Shown in pieces: positions 1-9,005 of a DNA stretch of 64,000 nt; position 1 is the first letter of the stretch, and each line of letters opens with the position of its first letter. Location: contig NZ_CP017297.1 in the NCBI RefSeq assembly GCF_001969445.1, positions 3,658,001-3,722,000 on the forward strand, in the 5' to 3' direction. The position numbers and the translations under genes were made by a program. The notes under the pieces were generated by a model. It was not told where the DNA came from and did no database searches. It worked only from the letters and a program-made list of their open reading frames with translations. Origin of the DNA: Brachybacterium sp. P6-10-X1. GTDB lineage: Bacteria > Actinomycetota > Actinomycetes > Actinomycetales > Dermabacteraceae.

Positions 1-2764
1 GCCGTTGGAACCGGCGTATCGGCGGCGTCGGCGGAAGCATCTTGGCGAGGAACTCGTGCATGGGGCACTCGGACCCGGTCGCCGAGTGGAGCGCGGCGAG
101 AGCACGATACGACGCGGGGCGGTCGGCGTCCTCCAGCATCCCGGTGCAGACCTCGCGCACGATCTCCGCAGCTCGGGAGTGCGGCCATCGACCGACTACA
201 CCGGCAGCGGCCGTGAGCAGGGCATCGAGGGGATGGTCGTCATCGACAGAGCGGAGGGTGTCGACCGCGGGCCGGAGCTGCTCCGAGTGGCTGTGCAGGA
301 GCTCCGTCAGGCTGCTTATCGCGAAGGCGGGGAGCTCCGACCTCACGCCGGCACATCCCATCCAGGCGAGAAGCTCCATGGAGGTACGGGCGTCTCCAGG
401 GGATGACGCCGGCCATCCCTCGATGGCGTACCAGCTCAGCAGATCCTCCATCCGCTGCTGGCTGTCCTGGGTTCCGTCGCACAGGTTCTCAAGCGTCTGC
501 GGCCAGAACGTCGATCGCTGGGGGAGGTCGAGGCGACCGAGCAGCTCGGCGAGCCATGCGATCCCGAGGGTGCGGCGGCGCGGAGCGCTGAGCACGGACC
601 AGACGATGAGCTTGCTCGCCTCCGAACCCTGACGGAGCAGTCGCTCCGCGTGCTTCTCGGTCCGTGCGGTGAATCGCGAGTCGTCCCGTGCGCTCAAGGA
701 CAGGGCGTAGGCGATGTCGATCGCTTCCCTGGCGACCTCCCGAGGCGGCACGTCCGGGAGCTCGCGAGGGGGATCCTCTGTGGGCAGGAGCTCGGCGATC
801 ACCCCGAGCAGCCATTCCCGGCGGTCCTCGTCCTGGGCGGAGACGTGCGCATCGATCTCGCCGCGACGGATCGCGTGACGAGCGCGGTGTATGTCATGGA
901 GCGCCTCGAACCGGAAGCGCACCGATCCGGTCACGGGATCGCACTCCAGGAGCCCTTCGCCGCCGAGACGGTGGACGACGGCATCGACCTGATCGGCGGC
1001 CAGGTGCGTCGACGCCGCCAGATCGGTGACCGCTGTGGTCCCGCGTGCTTCTGCGACGGCATCGATCACGCTCCTGATCGCACGTTCCGTCAGGTCCAGG
1101 GCCTGTGCGCCTTCGTCGGCGAGCACGTTGACCCAGGCATCGAGGAGCGCCGTGGTGCCGACTGCATGCGACGAGTCCTCGCCGCGTGCGGCGAGGACGC
1201 GGACGGCGACGGCGGCGAGAAGCGGGTTCGACAGCGCCGTGCGCCAGCGAGTGCCGGGAGGTGCGCCGAGTGCGCGCTCCACCGAGCGGGAGATCGTCAC
1301 GCGATCCGGCGAGGAGTGCTCCCATTCCGGGAGAGGGGTGTCGCCGGGCGGCATCATGTCTCGACGGCTCGAGATGATCAGTAGGATGTTCGGGTTCCTG
1401 GAGAGCACCTCGCGGAGGCGTTCCAACGCGGAGGGGAGGTCGCGCAGCGCCGCCTCGTTGAGGCCATCGATCACGAGGTGGAGCGGCCGTCCTGCGCGGT
1501 GACTGATGTGGTCGAGCATGGCGGCGATCTCCGAGGACTCGGCCCGTTCGTTCTCGAAGCTCCCTCGCCAAGGCTGTGCCAGGATCGGGGCGTCGGAGAG
1601 CGTGAAGTCGCGTGCTCGCAGCAGCAGGACCGGTGTCCCGGCCGCGAGAGCACGCACGGTGAACTGAGCGAGCTGGTAGCTCTTGCCGGTGCCCCACTGC
1701 CCTGAGATCAGGAGACCGCCGGAGACAGCCGCGTCAGCGGTGGCGATCAGGGGCTCGACGCGTTCGAGCAGGATGATGAGGCTTCGGACGTATCTGCGCA
1801 CCCTGTCCTTCAGGATGTCGAGTTCGAACCGGTCGGGGGAGTTGTCTCGAGGTGCGCTGAGTGTTTCCCTCAGGAACGAGATCGCGGTGTCGGCTGCGCT
1901 CTCCGCAGCGTCTTCCAGGGAATGGAGCTCGGGTGCCAGGGCGCCCGCGGGGACAGAGTTCTCGAGGGTGAGTCGTGCTCCGATCTCACGGATGCGTTCG
2001 GCACCGTCGCTGTGGCGGGGCTGGTGTGGTCCTGGGAGCGTGACCGCTCGCGCCCGGGAGTCGACCTCGTGGAGAGCCTCTTTGAGCCCGCTGACGTCGA
2101 CGTGATGAGGGAGGGCTGATGCCGCCGCAGTTCGGTCGAGCACCTCTGCCGTCTCGTGGGTCGGGTACTGGAGCTGCGGGACGTCGTCGTCGCCGAGACG
2201 GGAGAGGATCTCTCCTGCTCTGGCGAGTGAGTACTTCGAGATGTCCTCGAGCCGGATCGGCGACAGGGCGGCCATCACGCGGAAGTACTCGGGGCGATGC
2301 TCGCGGATGATCCTGTCGATGTCTTCGGCGAAGAGCACCATGACGTCGACATCGCGGTTCTCCGCGGCAGCGAGGTCTGACATCTCCTGCAGCGCTTTCG
2401 CTGACTTGGAGTCGTTTCCCGTCGTGCGCTTCGTGCCGCGCCCTGCGCCGCTGGTCCTGTGCGCGGTGGAGCACCAGACGTAGGTGGTCACGGCGGCGTG
2501 CTCCGGGCTGGCGAGGAAGCTAGAGAAGGACTCCATGACACTCAAGACCTCGGCGGCGAAGGATGCAAACGCTTTGCATTGGATCGCGAGGTCTCCGGAG
2601 CTCGTGGAGATCTTCGCCTCGACCCCGCCGTCCCGACTGGGGGCCATTAGCACGGGCCTTCTCGAGGGAGCCATCCCGAGATCCTCGGCGATGTTCTCGA
2701 TGATCCCGCCGCACACCCATTCAAAGGTGTCTTCTTCGGCCTTGTGGACTGTCTGTGGCAGCAC
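1..2764 (-). CDS. Mrr-like nuclease / STAND NTPase fusion (Avs-like), 3' end outside window
   Basis: Partial gene: 921 codons without a stop, running off the left edge. GTG start at 2764 follows AGGAGGG closely. Residues about 1-75 look like an Mrr-type PD-(D/E)XK nuclease: DGGVE (45-49) followed by IQCK (61-64). A helical linker follows. Then comes a P-loop NTPase with Walker A GQWGTGKS (about 355-362) and the NACHT/STAND Walker B IDGLNEA (about 432-438); the rest is helical, as in STAND sensor regions. This architecture is that of antiviral STAND (Avs) proteins, in which a C-terminal sensor recognises a phage protein and releases the N-terminal nuclease. The nuclease and NTPase motifs are seen; the antiphage role is inferred. 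The frame has no ATG-initiated open frame of this length, so a simple ORF scan would miss it. Confidence 0.72.
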   Translation of the reverse strand, partial: MLPQTVHKAEEDTFEWVCGGIIENIAEDLGMAPSRRPVLMAPSRDGGVEAKISTSSGDLAIQCKAFASFAAEVLSVMESFSSFLASPEHAAVTTYVWCSTAHRTSGAGRGTKRTTGNDSKSAKALQEMSDLAAAENRDVDVMVLFAEDIDRIIREHRPEYFRVMAALSPIRLEDISKYSLARAGEILSRLGDDDVPQLQYPTHETAEVLDRTAAASALPHHVDVSGLKEALHEVDSRARAVTLPGPHQPRHSDGAERIREIGARLTLENSVPAGALAPELHSLEDAAESAADTAISFLRETLSAPRDNSPDRFELDILKDRVRRYVRSLIILLERVEPLIATADAAVSGGLLISGQWGTGKSYQLAQFTVRALAAGTPVLLLRARDFTLSDAPILAQPWRGSFENERAESSEIAAMLDHISHRAGRPLHLVIDGLNEAALRDLPSALERLREVLSRNPNILLIISSRRDMMPPGDTPLPEWEHSSPDRVTISRSVERALGAPPGTRWRTALSNPLLAAVAVRVLAARGEDSSHAVGTTALLDAWVNVLADEGAQALDLTERAIRSVIDAVAEARGTTAVTDLAASTHLAADQVDAVVHRLGGEGLLECDPVTGSVRFRFEALHDIHRARHAIRRGEIDAHVSAQDEDRREWLLGVIAELLPTEDPPRELPDVPPREVAREAIDIAYALSLSARDDSRFTARTEKHAERLLRQGSEASKLIVWSVLSAPRRRTLGIAWLAELLGRLDLPQRSTFWPQTLENLCDGTQDSQQRMEDLLSWYAIEGWPASSPGDARTSMELLAWMGCAGVRSELPAFAISSLTELLHSHSEQLRPAVDTLRSVDDDHPLDALLTAAAGVVGRWPHSRAAEIVREVCTGMLEDADRPASYRALAALHSATGSECPMHEFLAKMLPPTPPIRRFQR

Positions 2765-2922
2765 GGACCCTCCTCATTCCTGTGGGATCACGCTAGCCGC
2801 ACTGCACAAGTTGCGAGCCCTTCGCGACAAGCTCGCTGAGATGGTCGCCCGCCAGCCCCTCTCTGATCAGTGTCAGTGCGGGAGTGCAGTGGCGTGCCGC
2901 TCAGCTCCAGGTAGCGGCCTGT

Positions 2923-4074
2923 TCAGCCCCGGCGCACCCCGCCCGCGAGCAATTCGACCACGGTCTGCGCGAGCAGCACCGCCCCGTCCCGCACGGCCTG
3001 GTCCGCCGCCGGCGTCGCGGCGGCGTCGGCGAATTCGGGCTGATGGTTCACCGCGGGCAGTGAATCGATGCCCAGGTAGGGGTGGAGCGCCCGGACGCGC
3101 TGGGAGACGTTGCCCATGTCGGTCGAGGCCGTCGCCATGCCGCGCGGCCCGTCCTCGGCGAGATTGATGTCCCGGCCCTGCGCGGCGGCGAGTCGGGTGA
3201 AGATCTCGGCGAGCTCGAGGTCGTTGCGGAACTCGGCGTAGCGGGGGCTGGTCTCCGTGAGCTCCCACGAGCACCCGGTCGCGATCGCTCCGGCCTCGAA
3301 GCAGGCGCGCACCCGCTCGAAGGCGACGTCGAGCTCCTCGAGCGTGTCCGCGCGCACGTACCAGGATCCGCGGGCGCTGCCGGGGATCACATTCGGCGCC
3401 GTGCCCGCCTCCTGGACGATGCCGTGGACGCGGAGGGAATCGGACAGCTGCTGGCGCAGCAGCCCGATGGCGACCTGGGCGACGGTGAACGCGTCGGCGG
3501 CGTTCACCCCGAGGTGCGGGTAGGCCCCGGCGTGCGAGGCTGTGCCCTGGTACTCGACGTCGAAGTGCGCGACAGCGCGGGGGCGGGCGAGGACGGCGTC
3601 TGCCGGGCCGGGATGGACCATCAGCGCCGCTTCGAGGCCGTCGAAGCAGCCGGCCTCGAGCATCGGGATCTTGCCGCCGCCGCCCTCCTCCGCCGGGGTG
3701 CCGAGCACGCGGATCCGCAGGTCGAGCTCGCCCGACACGGGCTGCAGGGTGCGGGCTGCGCCGAGCGCGGCGGCCGCGATGACGTTGTGGCCGCAGGCGT
3801 GGCCGAGGCCCGGCAGCGCGTCGTACTCGGCGACGATCCCGATGGTCCTGGACCCTGTGCCGTGCTCGGCCACGAAGGCCGTGGCCAGGTCCGCCGCACC
3901 CCGGGTCACCTCGAACCCCCACGCGTCGAGGCTCTCCGCGAGGAACGCGGCGGAGGCGTGCTCGGCCCAGGCGGTCTCCGGGTGGGCGTGGAGATGGTGG
4001 CTGATCCCGACCAGCTCCTCGCGCCGCTCCTCGACCTCCGCCTGGACGGCGTGCAGGAGCCGTTCCGTGCTCAT
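2923..4074 (-). CDS. M20-family amidohydrolase (N-acyl / aminoacylase type)
   Basis: 383 residues, a normal length for M20D amidohydrolases. Metal-site motifs are visible: HLHAHPE near the N terminus, GHACGHN, the catalytic EE of TPAEEGG, and a later MVHPG. The family removes acyl groups from amide-linked small molecules using a two-metal centre. It is the last gene of the long minus-strand operon; its ATG overlaps the stop of the DUF1028 gene (ATGA). An upstream in-frame extension to 4413 exists but is the antisense/out-of-frame shadow of the DUF1028 gene. Substrate unknown; the neighbours suggest a late hydrolytic step in breakdown of an imported compound. Confidence 0.88.
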   Translation of the reverse strand: MSTERLLHAVQAEVEERREELVGISHHLHAHPETAWAEHASAAFLAESLDAWGFEVTRGAADLATAFVAEHGTGSRTIGIVAEYDALPGLGHACGHNVIAAAALGAARTLQPVSGELDLRIRVLGTPAEEGGGGKIPMLEAGCFDGLEAALMVHPGPADAVLARPRAVAHFDVEYQGTASHAGAYPHLGVNAADAFTVAQVAIGLLRQQLSDSLRVHGIVQEAGTAPNVIPGSARGSWYVRADTLEELDVAFERVRACFEAGAIATGCSWELTETSPRYAEFRNDLELAEIFTRLAAAQGRDINLAEDGPRGMATASTDMGNVSQRVRALHPYLGIDSLPAVNHQPEFADAAATPAADQAVRDGAVLLAQTVVELLAGGVRRG

Positions 4075-4745
4075 TCGTCCCCCGGGACGCCGTAGGACGG
4101 TGCGGCCGTCGGGTCGAGCGCGCGGAGGCGGTAGTCCGCCTTCTGCGGCATCCACAGCGCCAGCAGCCGTTCGATCTCGCCGAGCGGGTCCTCGGCGTCG
4201 TCGACGCGCAGGTCGGTGGTGCACCAGGGCACGTCGTCGACGACGGCGAGGCCGGCGGAGCGGATCTCTCCCGCTTCGCCGCCGGCTGCGACGGCGGCGC
4301 GGAACGCGGCCAGCAGCCGGTGCTCGAGCTGCTCGCCGTCGGCGGCCTCGAAGGCGGCGACCATCGCGGGGATCACCGCCTCGTCGGCCAACAGGTTGCC
4401 GGCGGCGACGCACTGGTCCCCGACGGCAGCCGCCCGCGTGCCGAGCGCGTTCTCGCCGGAGTGCTCCGCGGTGCGGCCTCCTGCGTCGACGACGGTGAGC
4501 TGACGGAAGTCGGCGTGCTGCTCCGTCCCCAGTACGGCGGCGAGGGCCGCGTCCGCCGCTTCCCCGGCCTCGAGCCGGTCGAGGACGGCGGCGCCGAGTG
4601 CCGGGTTGGTGACGTTCTGGGAGGCGACGGCGCCGACTCCGGCGCGCAGGTGCAGGCAGCGGGCGGCGACGGCCGGACTCGAGGAGCTCACCACCATGCC
4701 CAGCGCTCCGGTGCGCGCGTCGCGGGCGACGAGGGAGAAGGTCAC
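4071..4745 (-). CDS. DUF1028 family protein (predicted Ntn-hydrolase)
   Basis: 224 residues, starting at GTG 4745 so that the mature protein begins TFSLVARD, the typical DUF1028 N terminus. The family is predicted to adopt an Ntn-hydrolase fold, with an N-terminal nucleophile, here probably Thr2 or Ser4. The middle carries the family's GDQCVAAGNLL segment. DUF1028 genes often lie beside RidA and peptidase/amidase genes, as they do here. GTGA overlap with ridA upstream and ATGA overlap with the M20 gene downstream show strict translational coupling. Biochemical activity is not established; a hydrolase acting on an amide or lactam intermediate is inference. Confidence 0.85.
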   Translation of the reverse strand: MTFSLVARDARTGALGMVVSSSSPAVAARCLHLRAGVGAVASQNVTNPALGAAVLDRLEAGEAADAALAAVLGTEQHADFRQLTVVDAGGRTAEHSGENALGTRAAAVGDQCVAAGNLLADEAVIPAMVAAFEAADGEQLEHRLLAAFRAAVAAGGEAGEIRSAGLAVVDDVPWCTTDLRVDDAEDPLGEIERLLALWMPQKADYRLRALDPTAAPSYGVPGDE

Positions 4746-5185
4746 CGGGTCACCGCCTCGTGATCGTCTGCCGGGTCGCTGACCACCGCGGTCGCGTCGA
4801 TCTCCACGAGCCATTCGGGGCGGGCGAGTGCATCGACGACGAGACCGGTGGACACGGGGTGCACGCCCCGCAGCCAGCGTCCCATCACCCGGTACACGGT
4901 CTCGCGGTAGCGGATGTCGGTGAGGTAGACGGTCACCTTCACGATGTCGGCGAGGCGGCTGCCGGACTCCTGCAGCAGCAAGTCGATGTTGGCCATGGCC
5001 TTCTCCGCCTGGGCCCCCACGTCCCCGACGCCGACGGACTCCCGGGTGTCGAGGTCCTGGCCGATCTGGCCGCGCAGGTAGACGACGCCGCCGGCGACGA
5101 CGGCCTGGCACAGGTCGTTGTCGAGGTTCTGCTCGGGGTAGGTGTCCTTCGTGGTGAAGGGGCGGATGCGCGTATGGGTGGTCAT
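4742..5185 (-). CDS. RidA family protein (enamine/imine deaminase-like)
   Basis: 147 residues, YjgF/YER057c/UK114 family. RidA trimers hydrolyse reactive enamines and imines, or act in heterocycle catabolism. Seen in the sequence: GGVVYLRGQIG near residue 33, the KAMANIDLLL helix, the VTVYLTDI strand, and the C-terminal ARPEWLVEIDATAV region; the conserved arginine that binds carboxylates in canonical RidA corresponds to R in ALARPEW. The N terminus (IRPFTTKDTYPEQNLDN) belongs to the longer RidA subfamilies seen in catabolic operons. ATGA overlap with the flavin monooxygenase suggests it processes an imine or unstable product of that enzyme. Confidence 0.9.
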   Translation of the reverse strand: MTTHTRIRPFTTKDTYPEQNLDNDLCQAVVAGGVVYLRGQIGQDLDTRESVGVGDVGAQAEKAMANIDLLLQESGSRLADIVKVTVYLTDIRYRETVYRVMGRWLRGVHPVSTGLVVDALARPEWLVEIDATAVVSDPADDHEAVTR

Positions 5186-6495
5186 CGGGCGATCTCCTCC
5201 AGAAGTCGCGGTGCGGGCTTGGAACGGGGCGGCGACGCGGGCAGGTCGGGTGAGTACCGCGCGTACCGGCGCCGGGTCTCGATGTGGTCGACGACGTGCA
5301 TCGCGTCGTGCCAGGTGCCCCAGATGAAGCTCGAGCCGCGGCGGGACAGCCACGGCAGGCCCAGGAAGTAGATGCCGGGCTCGGTGGAGACGCCGCGCTC
5401 GTGGGCGGGGCGGCCGGTCTCGTCGAAGGCGTCGACCTGCAGCCAGCTGAAGTCCTGCCGGTAGCCGGTCGCCCAGATGATCGAGGTGATGCCGGCCGCG
5501 CGCGGATCGAGCGTGCGCACCGGGTCGGTGACACAGGCGGGCATCGGGCCGAGCAGATGAGCGCCTGGCTCCTCGGGGAGATCCAGCCCGTTCGCCGCGC
5601 AGTACGCGTCGGCCTCGGCCAGCAGCCCCAGCAGGTTCGCGTCCCCGGCGGCGATGTTGCGCTCGAGGTCGCCGGCGAAGCGCAGCCGGCCGTCCGCGGC
5701 CGGCTCGGTGCGCCCCACCAGGGTGATGCCGGCGTCGGCCAGCTCCCGGAACTCGACGGTGTGCCCGCCGCGGGCGCCGCTGACGGCGATGGTGACGTGC
5801 TCGGAATCCGGGGCGGTCGCGTCCCACTTGCCGAGCACCCCGAGCCACCACACGAAGTCGCGGCCGCGGTAGCTGCGCGGGGGCCGGTCGTGGGGGCCGA
5901 CGGACAGGTGCACCCGGCGCCCGTTCGCGCGGAGCTCCTCGGCGATCTGGGCGCCCGAGGAGCCGGCGCCCACGACGAGCACGCCACCTTCGGGCAGCTG
6001 CTCGGGATTGCGGTAGTCCGCGGAGTGGATCTGGTGGGGCACCAGGTCCTCGCCGATGATGCCCGGCGCGACGGGGACCTGGAAGGGCCCGGTCGCCGCG
6101 ATGACGCTGCCGGCGGCGATCGTGCCTCGGTCGGTCTTCACGAGGAAGCCGGGGGCCCCGTCCCGACGCGTCACCGAGCGCACCTCGACGCCGGTGCGGA
6201 CGGGGGAGTCGATGCGGCGGGCGAAGACGGCGAAGTAGTCGGCCATCTGGTCCTTGGTGGCGAACTCGTCCGGACCCACCCCGGGAATCTCCATGTCGGG
6301 GAAGCGGTCGTGCCAGGCCGGTCCGTTGGCGACGAGGGAGTCCCAGCGGCCGTGGCGCCAGCGATCGGCGACGTCGGCCTTCTCGAGGACGAGGTGGGGG
6401 ATGCCCTGGCGGGTGAGGTGGGCGCTCGCGGCGAGGCCGGACTGGCCTGCGCCGACGACGACGACCTCGGTGGACTCTGGCAGGGAGGCGGTCAT
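5182..6495 (-). CDS. Flavin-dependent monooxygenase (CzcO/FMO-like)
   Basis: 437 residues. Two dinucleotide folds are visible: FAD-binding VVGAGQSGLAAS (about 14-25) and NADPH-binding VVGAGSSGAQIA (about 175), with the linker ATGPF and the C-terminal ATGYRQDF typical of FMO/YUC/CzcO-type enzymes. These insert one oxygen at a heteroatom or carbon. The start at ATG 6495 was chosen over the one 11 codons upstream because GGAG lies 5 bases before it and the FAD motif is then at the usual distance. It follows the ECF ATPase by 29 bases and overlaps ridA by ATGA, so the oxygenase and the transporter are probably cotranscribed. Substrate unknown. Confidence 0.88.
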   Translation of the reverse strand: MTASLPESTEVVVVGAGQSGLAASAHLTRQGIPHLVLEKADVADRWRHGRWDSLVANGPAWHDRFPDMEIPGVGPDEFATKDQMADYFAVFARRIDSPVRTGVEVRSVTRRDGAPGFLVKTDRGTIAAGSVIAATGPFQVPVAPGIIGEDLVPHQIHSADYRNPEQLPEGGVLVVGAGSSGAQIAEELRANGRRVHLSVGPHDRPPRSYRGRDFVWWLGVLGKWDATAPDSEHVTIAVSGARGGHTVEFRELADAGITLVGRTEPAADGRLRFAGDLERNIAAGDANLLGLLAEADAYCAANGLDLPEEPGAHLLGPMPACVTDPVRTLDPRAAGITSIIWATGYRQDFSWLQVDAFDETGRPAHERGVSTEPGIYFLGLPWLSRRGSSFIWGTWHDAMHVVDHIETRRRYARYSPDLPASPPRSKPAPRLLEEIAR

Positions 6496-6524
6496 GGGGC
6501 TCCGTTCGATGGCGGGTGAGGGGA

Positions 6525-7346
6525 TCAACGGGAGGTGGCAGCGTGCGAGCGCGAGGCCAGCTCCGCGTTCAGCCGGTCGATGTCGAGCCCGACCTCGGGC
6601 CCCACCAGCGCGCCGACCTGGGCGAGGGCCGGCGGGCGCAGGCTCGCGCGGTCCATGGCGCGGGTGTCGTAGAAGATCTCGTCGGCCCGGGCGTCGCGGA
6701 CCACGGCGCGGTCCGCCATGACGATCACGCGATCGAAGTTCTGGGCGACGAACTCCATGTCGTGGGAGATCGTGATGATCGCCTTGCCCCGCTGCTGGAG
6801 GTGGTCGATGAGCGCGGTCAGGCGCAGCAGCCCGGCGAGGTCCTGGCCGGCCGTCGGCTCGTCGAGGATCACCACCTCCGGATCCGCCGCGAGCACCGAG
6901 GCGATCGCGACGAACTTGCGGATCGACAGGGGCAGGTCGTAGGGATTGGTGCCCATCGCGGCGCCGAGCCCGGCGGCCTCGCAGGCGCGGGTGACCCGCT
7001 CGTCCCGGTCGGCGGTGGAGAGTTTGAGACGGCGCAGGCCGTAGCCCACCTCTTTGGCGACGGTGGGGTTGAAGATCTGGTCGTCGGGGTTCTGGAAGAC
7101 GTACCCGACCCGGCGGGAGGTCTGGGCGGCGGTCTGTCGGGCCGTGTCGGTGCCGTCGATGCGCACGGTCCCGCTCGTGGGGCGCAGCAGGCCGTTGATC
7201 ATTGTCACGGTGGTCGTCTTGCCGGCCCCGTTCTGGCCGATGATCGCCACCGATTCGCCGGCCTCGACGCCGAAGCTCACGGAGTCGACGGCCTGGAACC
7301 CGTTGGGGTAGCTGTACGAGACGTGCTCGAGGGAGACGAGAGGCAT
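6525..7346 (-). CDS. ECF transporter ATPase (EcfA-type, second copy)
   Basis: 273 residues. ABC ATPase with Walker A GQNGAGKTT (about 37-45), the Q-loop region YVFQNPDDQ typical of EcfA/CbiO proteins, and Walker B VVILDEPTAGQD. The usual LSGGQ signature is replaced by LPLSIRKFVAIAS, a divergence found in one ATPase of many heterodimeric ECF modules. It probably pairs with the ATPase encoded just upstream to energise the EcfT/S complex at the membrane. The gap to that gene is one base. Confidence 0.88.
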   Translation of the reverse strand: MPLVSLEHVSYSYPNGFQAVDSVSFGVEAGESVAIIGQNGAGKTTTVTMINGLLRPTSGTVRIDGTDTARQTAAQTSRRVGYVFQNPDDQIFNPTVAKEVGYGLRRLKLSTADRDERVTRACEAAGLGAAMGTNPYDLPLSIRKFVAIASVLAADPEVVILDEPTAGQDLAGLLRLTALIDHLQQRGKAIITISHDMEFVAQNFDRVIVMADRAVVRDARADEIFYDTRAMDRASLRPPALAQVGALVGPEVGLDIDRLNAELASRSHAATSR

Positions 7347-7347
7347 G

Positions 7348-8217
7348 TCAGTGCACCTCCGGTGCGGTGGTGGGATGCGGGACGCCGAGGCCGGCAGCGA
7401 CCTCGTGCAGCAGGTCCTCGAGCCGGAGCGGGGCGGGGGAGAGGCGCAGCCCGGACGGTTCCAGGGCGCGGCGCAGGTACATGCTCTCGGGCAGCCGGGT
7501 GCCGAGGGCCTCGGACCGAGGATCCGAGAACACCTCGGACGCGGTGCCGGCCAGGGCGATCGAGCCGCCGTCCATGACGATCACGCGGTCCGAGTGCTCG
7601 GCCACGTGCTCCATCTTGTGCTCGACCAGCACGATCGTGCGGCCTCGCGCGCGGGCGGCCAGGATCAGCTCGAACACGCTGTCGGTCGTGGCGGGGTCCA
7701 GTTGCGAGGTCGGCTCGTCGAGCACCAGCACGGGCTGGTCCATCACGAGCACGGAGGCCAGGGCGACCCGCTGCTGCTGACCGCCGGAGAGCTGCATCGG
7801 GTCCCGGTCGCGCAGGCCCTGTAGGCCCGCGTCGTCCAGGATCCGTTCGACGCGCTCGTGGATCTCGGCCGGAGCGATCCCCAGGTTCTCGAGACCGAAG
7901 GCGAGCTCGCCGAAGACGGTCCGGGCGACGCCGCTCATCTGGGTGAACGGGTTCTGGAAGACGAAGCCGACGGTCCCGGCGAGGTCGCCGATCTCCTGGG
8001 TGATGATGTCCGTACCGTCGACCTCCACCCGGCCGGTCATCTCGCCTCCGAAGAAGTGCGGGATGAATCCGCGGATCGCCTGGCACAGGCTCGACTTCCC
8101 GGAGCCGTTGGCCCCGACCACGGACACCAGCTCGCCGGCCCCGACGGTGAGGTCGATGTCCTGCAGGGCGGGCCCGGGGGCCTCGGGGTACGTGTAGGTG
8201 AGGTTCTCGATGGTCAC
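7348..8217 (-). CDS. ECF transporter ATPase (EcfA-type, first copy)
   Basis: 289 residues, GTG start at 8217 overlapping the ecfT stop (GTGA). Walker A GANGSGKSS (about 34-42), Q-loop FVFQNPFTQMSG, complete signature LSGGQQQR and Walker B VLVLDEPTSQLDP are all present, so this is the canonical half of the ATPase heterodimer. A C-terminal extension of about 40 residues follows the ATPase core. Works with the neighbouring ATPase, EcfT and the S component for substrate uptake. Confidence 0.9.
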   Translation of the reverse strand: MTIENLTYTYPEAPGPALQDIDLTVGAGELVSVVGANGSGKSSLCQAIRGFIPHFFGGEMTGRVEVDGTDIITQEIGDLAGTVGFVFQNPFTQMSGVARTVFGELAFGLENLGIAPAEIHERVERILDDAGLQGLRDRDPMQLSGGQQQRVALASVLVMDQPVLVLDEPTSQLDPATTDSVFELILAARARGRTIVLVEHKMEHVAEHSDRVIVMDGGSIALAGTASEVFSDPRSEALGTRLPESMYLRRALEPSGLRLSPAPLRLEDLLHEVAAGLGVPHPTTAPEVH

Positions 8218-9005
8218 TGCATCCACAGCCAGATCCTTACTGCCAGGGCGATCACGATCGCCGCGTAGGTGAGAGCGCGCAGGGTGCGGTCGACGGCCGT
8301 GTCGGGGATGCGGACCAAGCTCGTCGTGGGCCCCTTCGAGGAGAACCCGCGCGCTTCGAGGGTGAGCGCCCGCTCCTCGACCCCGACGATGGAGTTGAGG
8401 ATGAGCGGCGAGATGGTGGGGACGAAAGCCTTCGCCCGCACGAGCGCGGAGGCGTCGGTCTCGATGCCACGGGCCCGCTGGGCGTCCATGATCGTGATCA
8501 TGTGCGAGCGCAGTTGCGGGATCATCGTGATGGTGGAGAGCACAATGTAGCTCGCGGTCGGGGAGGTGCCGCGCTGCTCGAGCGCCCGGGTCATGCGGCG
8601 GATGTCGATCAGGACGCTGCCCAGGATGAGGGCGCTGCCGATGCTCATCACCATGGTGGCGATGCGCAGTCCCTTGGCGATGCCTTCGGCGGTGATGTCC
8701 AGGAACAGCAGCTCGTACACCACGGTCTCGCCGGGGTAGAGCAGCGCCTGCAGCGCGAAGACCACCACGGACAGCAGGACCACGGAGCGCAGCCACAGGG
8801 AAAGGTAGCGGCCGAGGCGCCCCGCGGCGAGCGCCGTCAGCAGGTACGCGCCGATCAGGCAGACGGTGACCTGCCAGCCGTAGAAGAACGAGATCGCGCA
8901 GGCGGCCAGCAGCACGGTGAGCACCGTGATCGGGTTCAGCCGCAATATCGGATTGCTCGGGGCGTCGACGCGCACGCCGTCGGCGGGGCTGGCGGTGGTG
9001 GTCAT
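8214..9005 (-). CDS. ECF transporter transmembrane component EcfT
   Basis: 263 residues with about five hydrophobic segments and the long cytoplasmic coupling region bearing the family's two Ala-Arg-Gly motifs, DAQRARGIE and TLEARGF. These helices contact the two ATPases. ATG 9005 has AGGAGG 7 bases upstream. Overlap of ATGA with the S-component gene and GTGA with the first ATPase gene. Energises whichever S component binds it. Confidence 0.9.
   Translation of the reverse strand: MTTTASPADGVRVDAPSNPILRLNPITVLTVLLAACAISFFYGWQVTVCLIGAYLLTALAAGRLGRYLSLWLRSVVLLSVVVFALQALLYPGETVVYELLFLDITAEGIAKGLRIATMVMSIGSALILGSVLIDIRRMTRALEQRGTSPTASYIVLSTITMIPQLRSHMITIMDAQRARGIETDASALVRAKAFVPTISPLILNSIVGVEERALTLEARGFSSKGPTTSLVRIPDTAVDRTLRALTYAAIVIALAVRIWLWMQ

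Noticed and set aside
650..1384. Plus-strand 244-codon frame at the left edge
   Set aside because: Shadow of the minus-strand STAND gene, which has Walker A and B motifs in a continuous frame from 2764.
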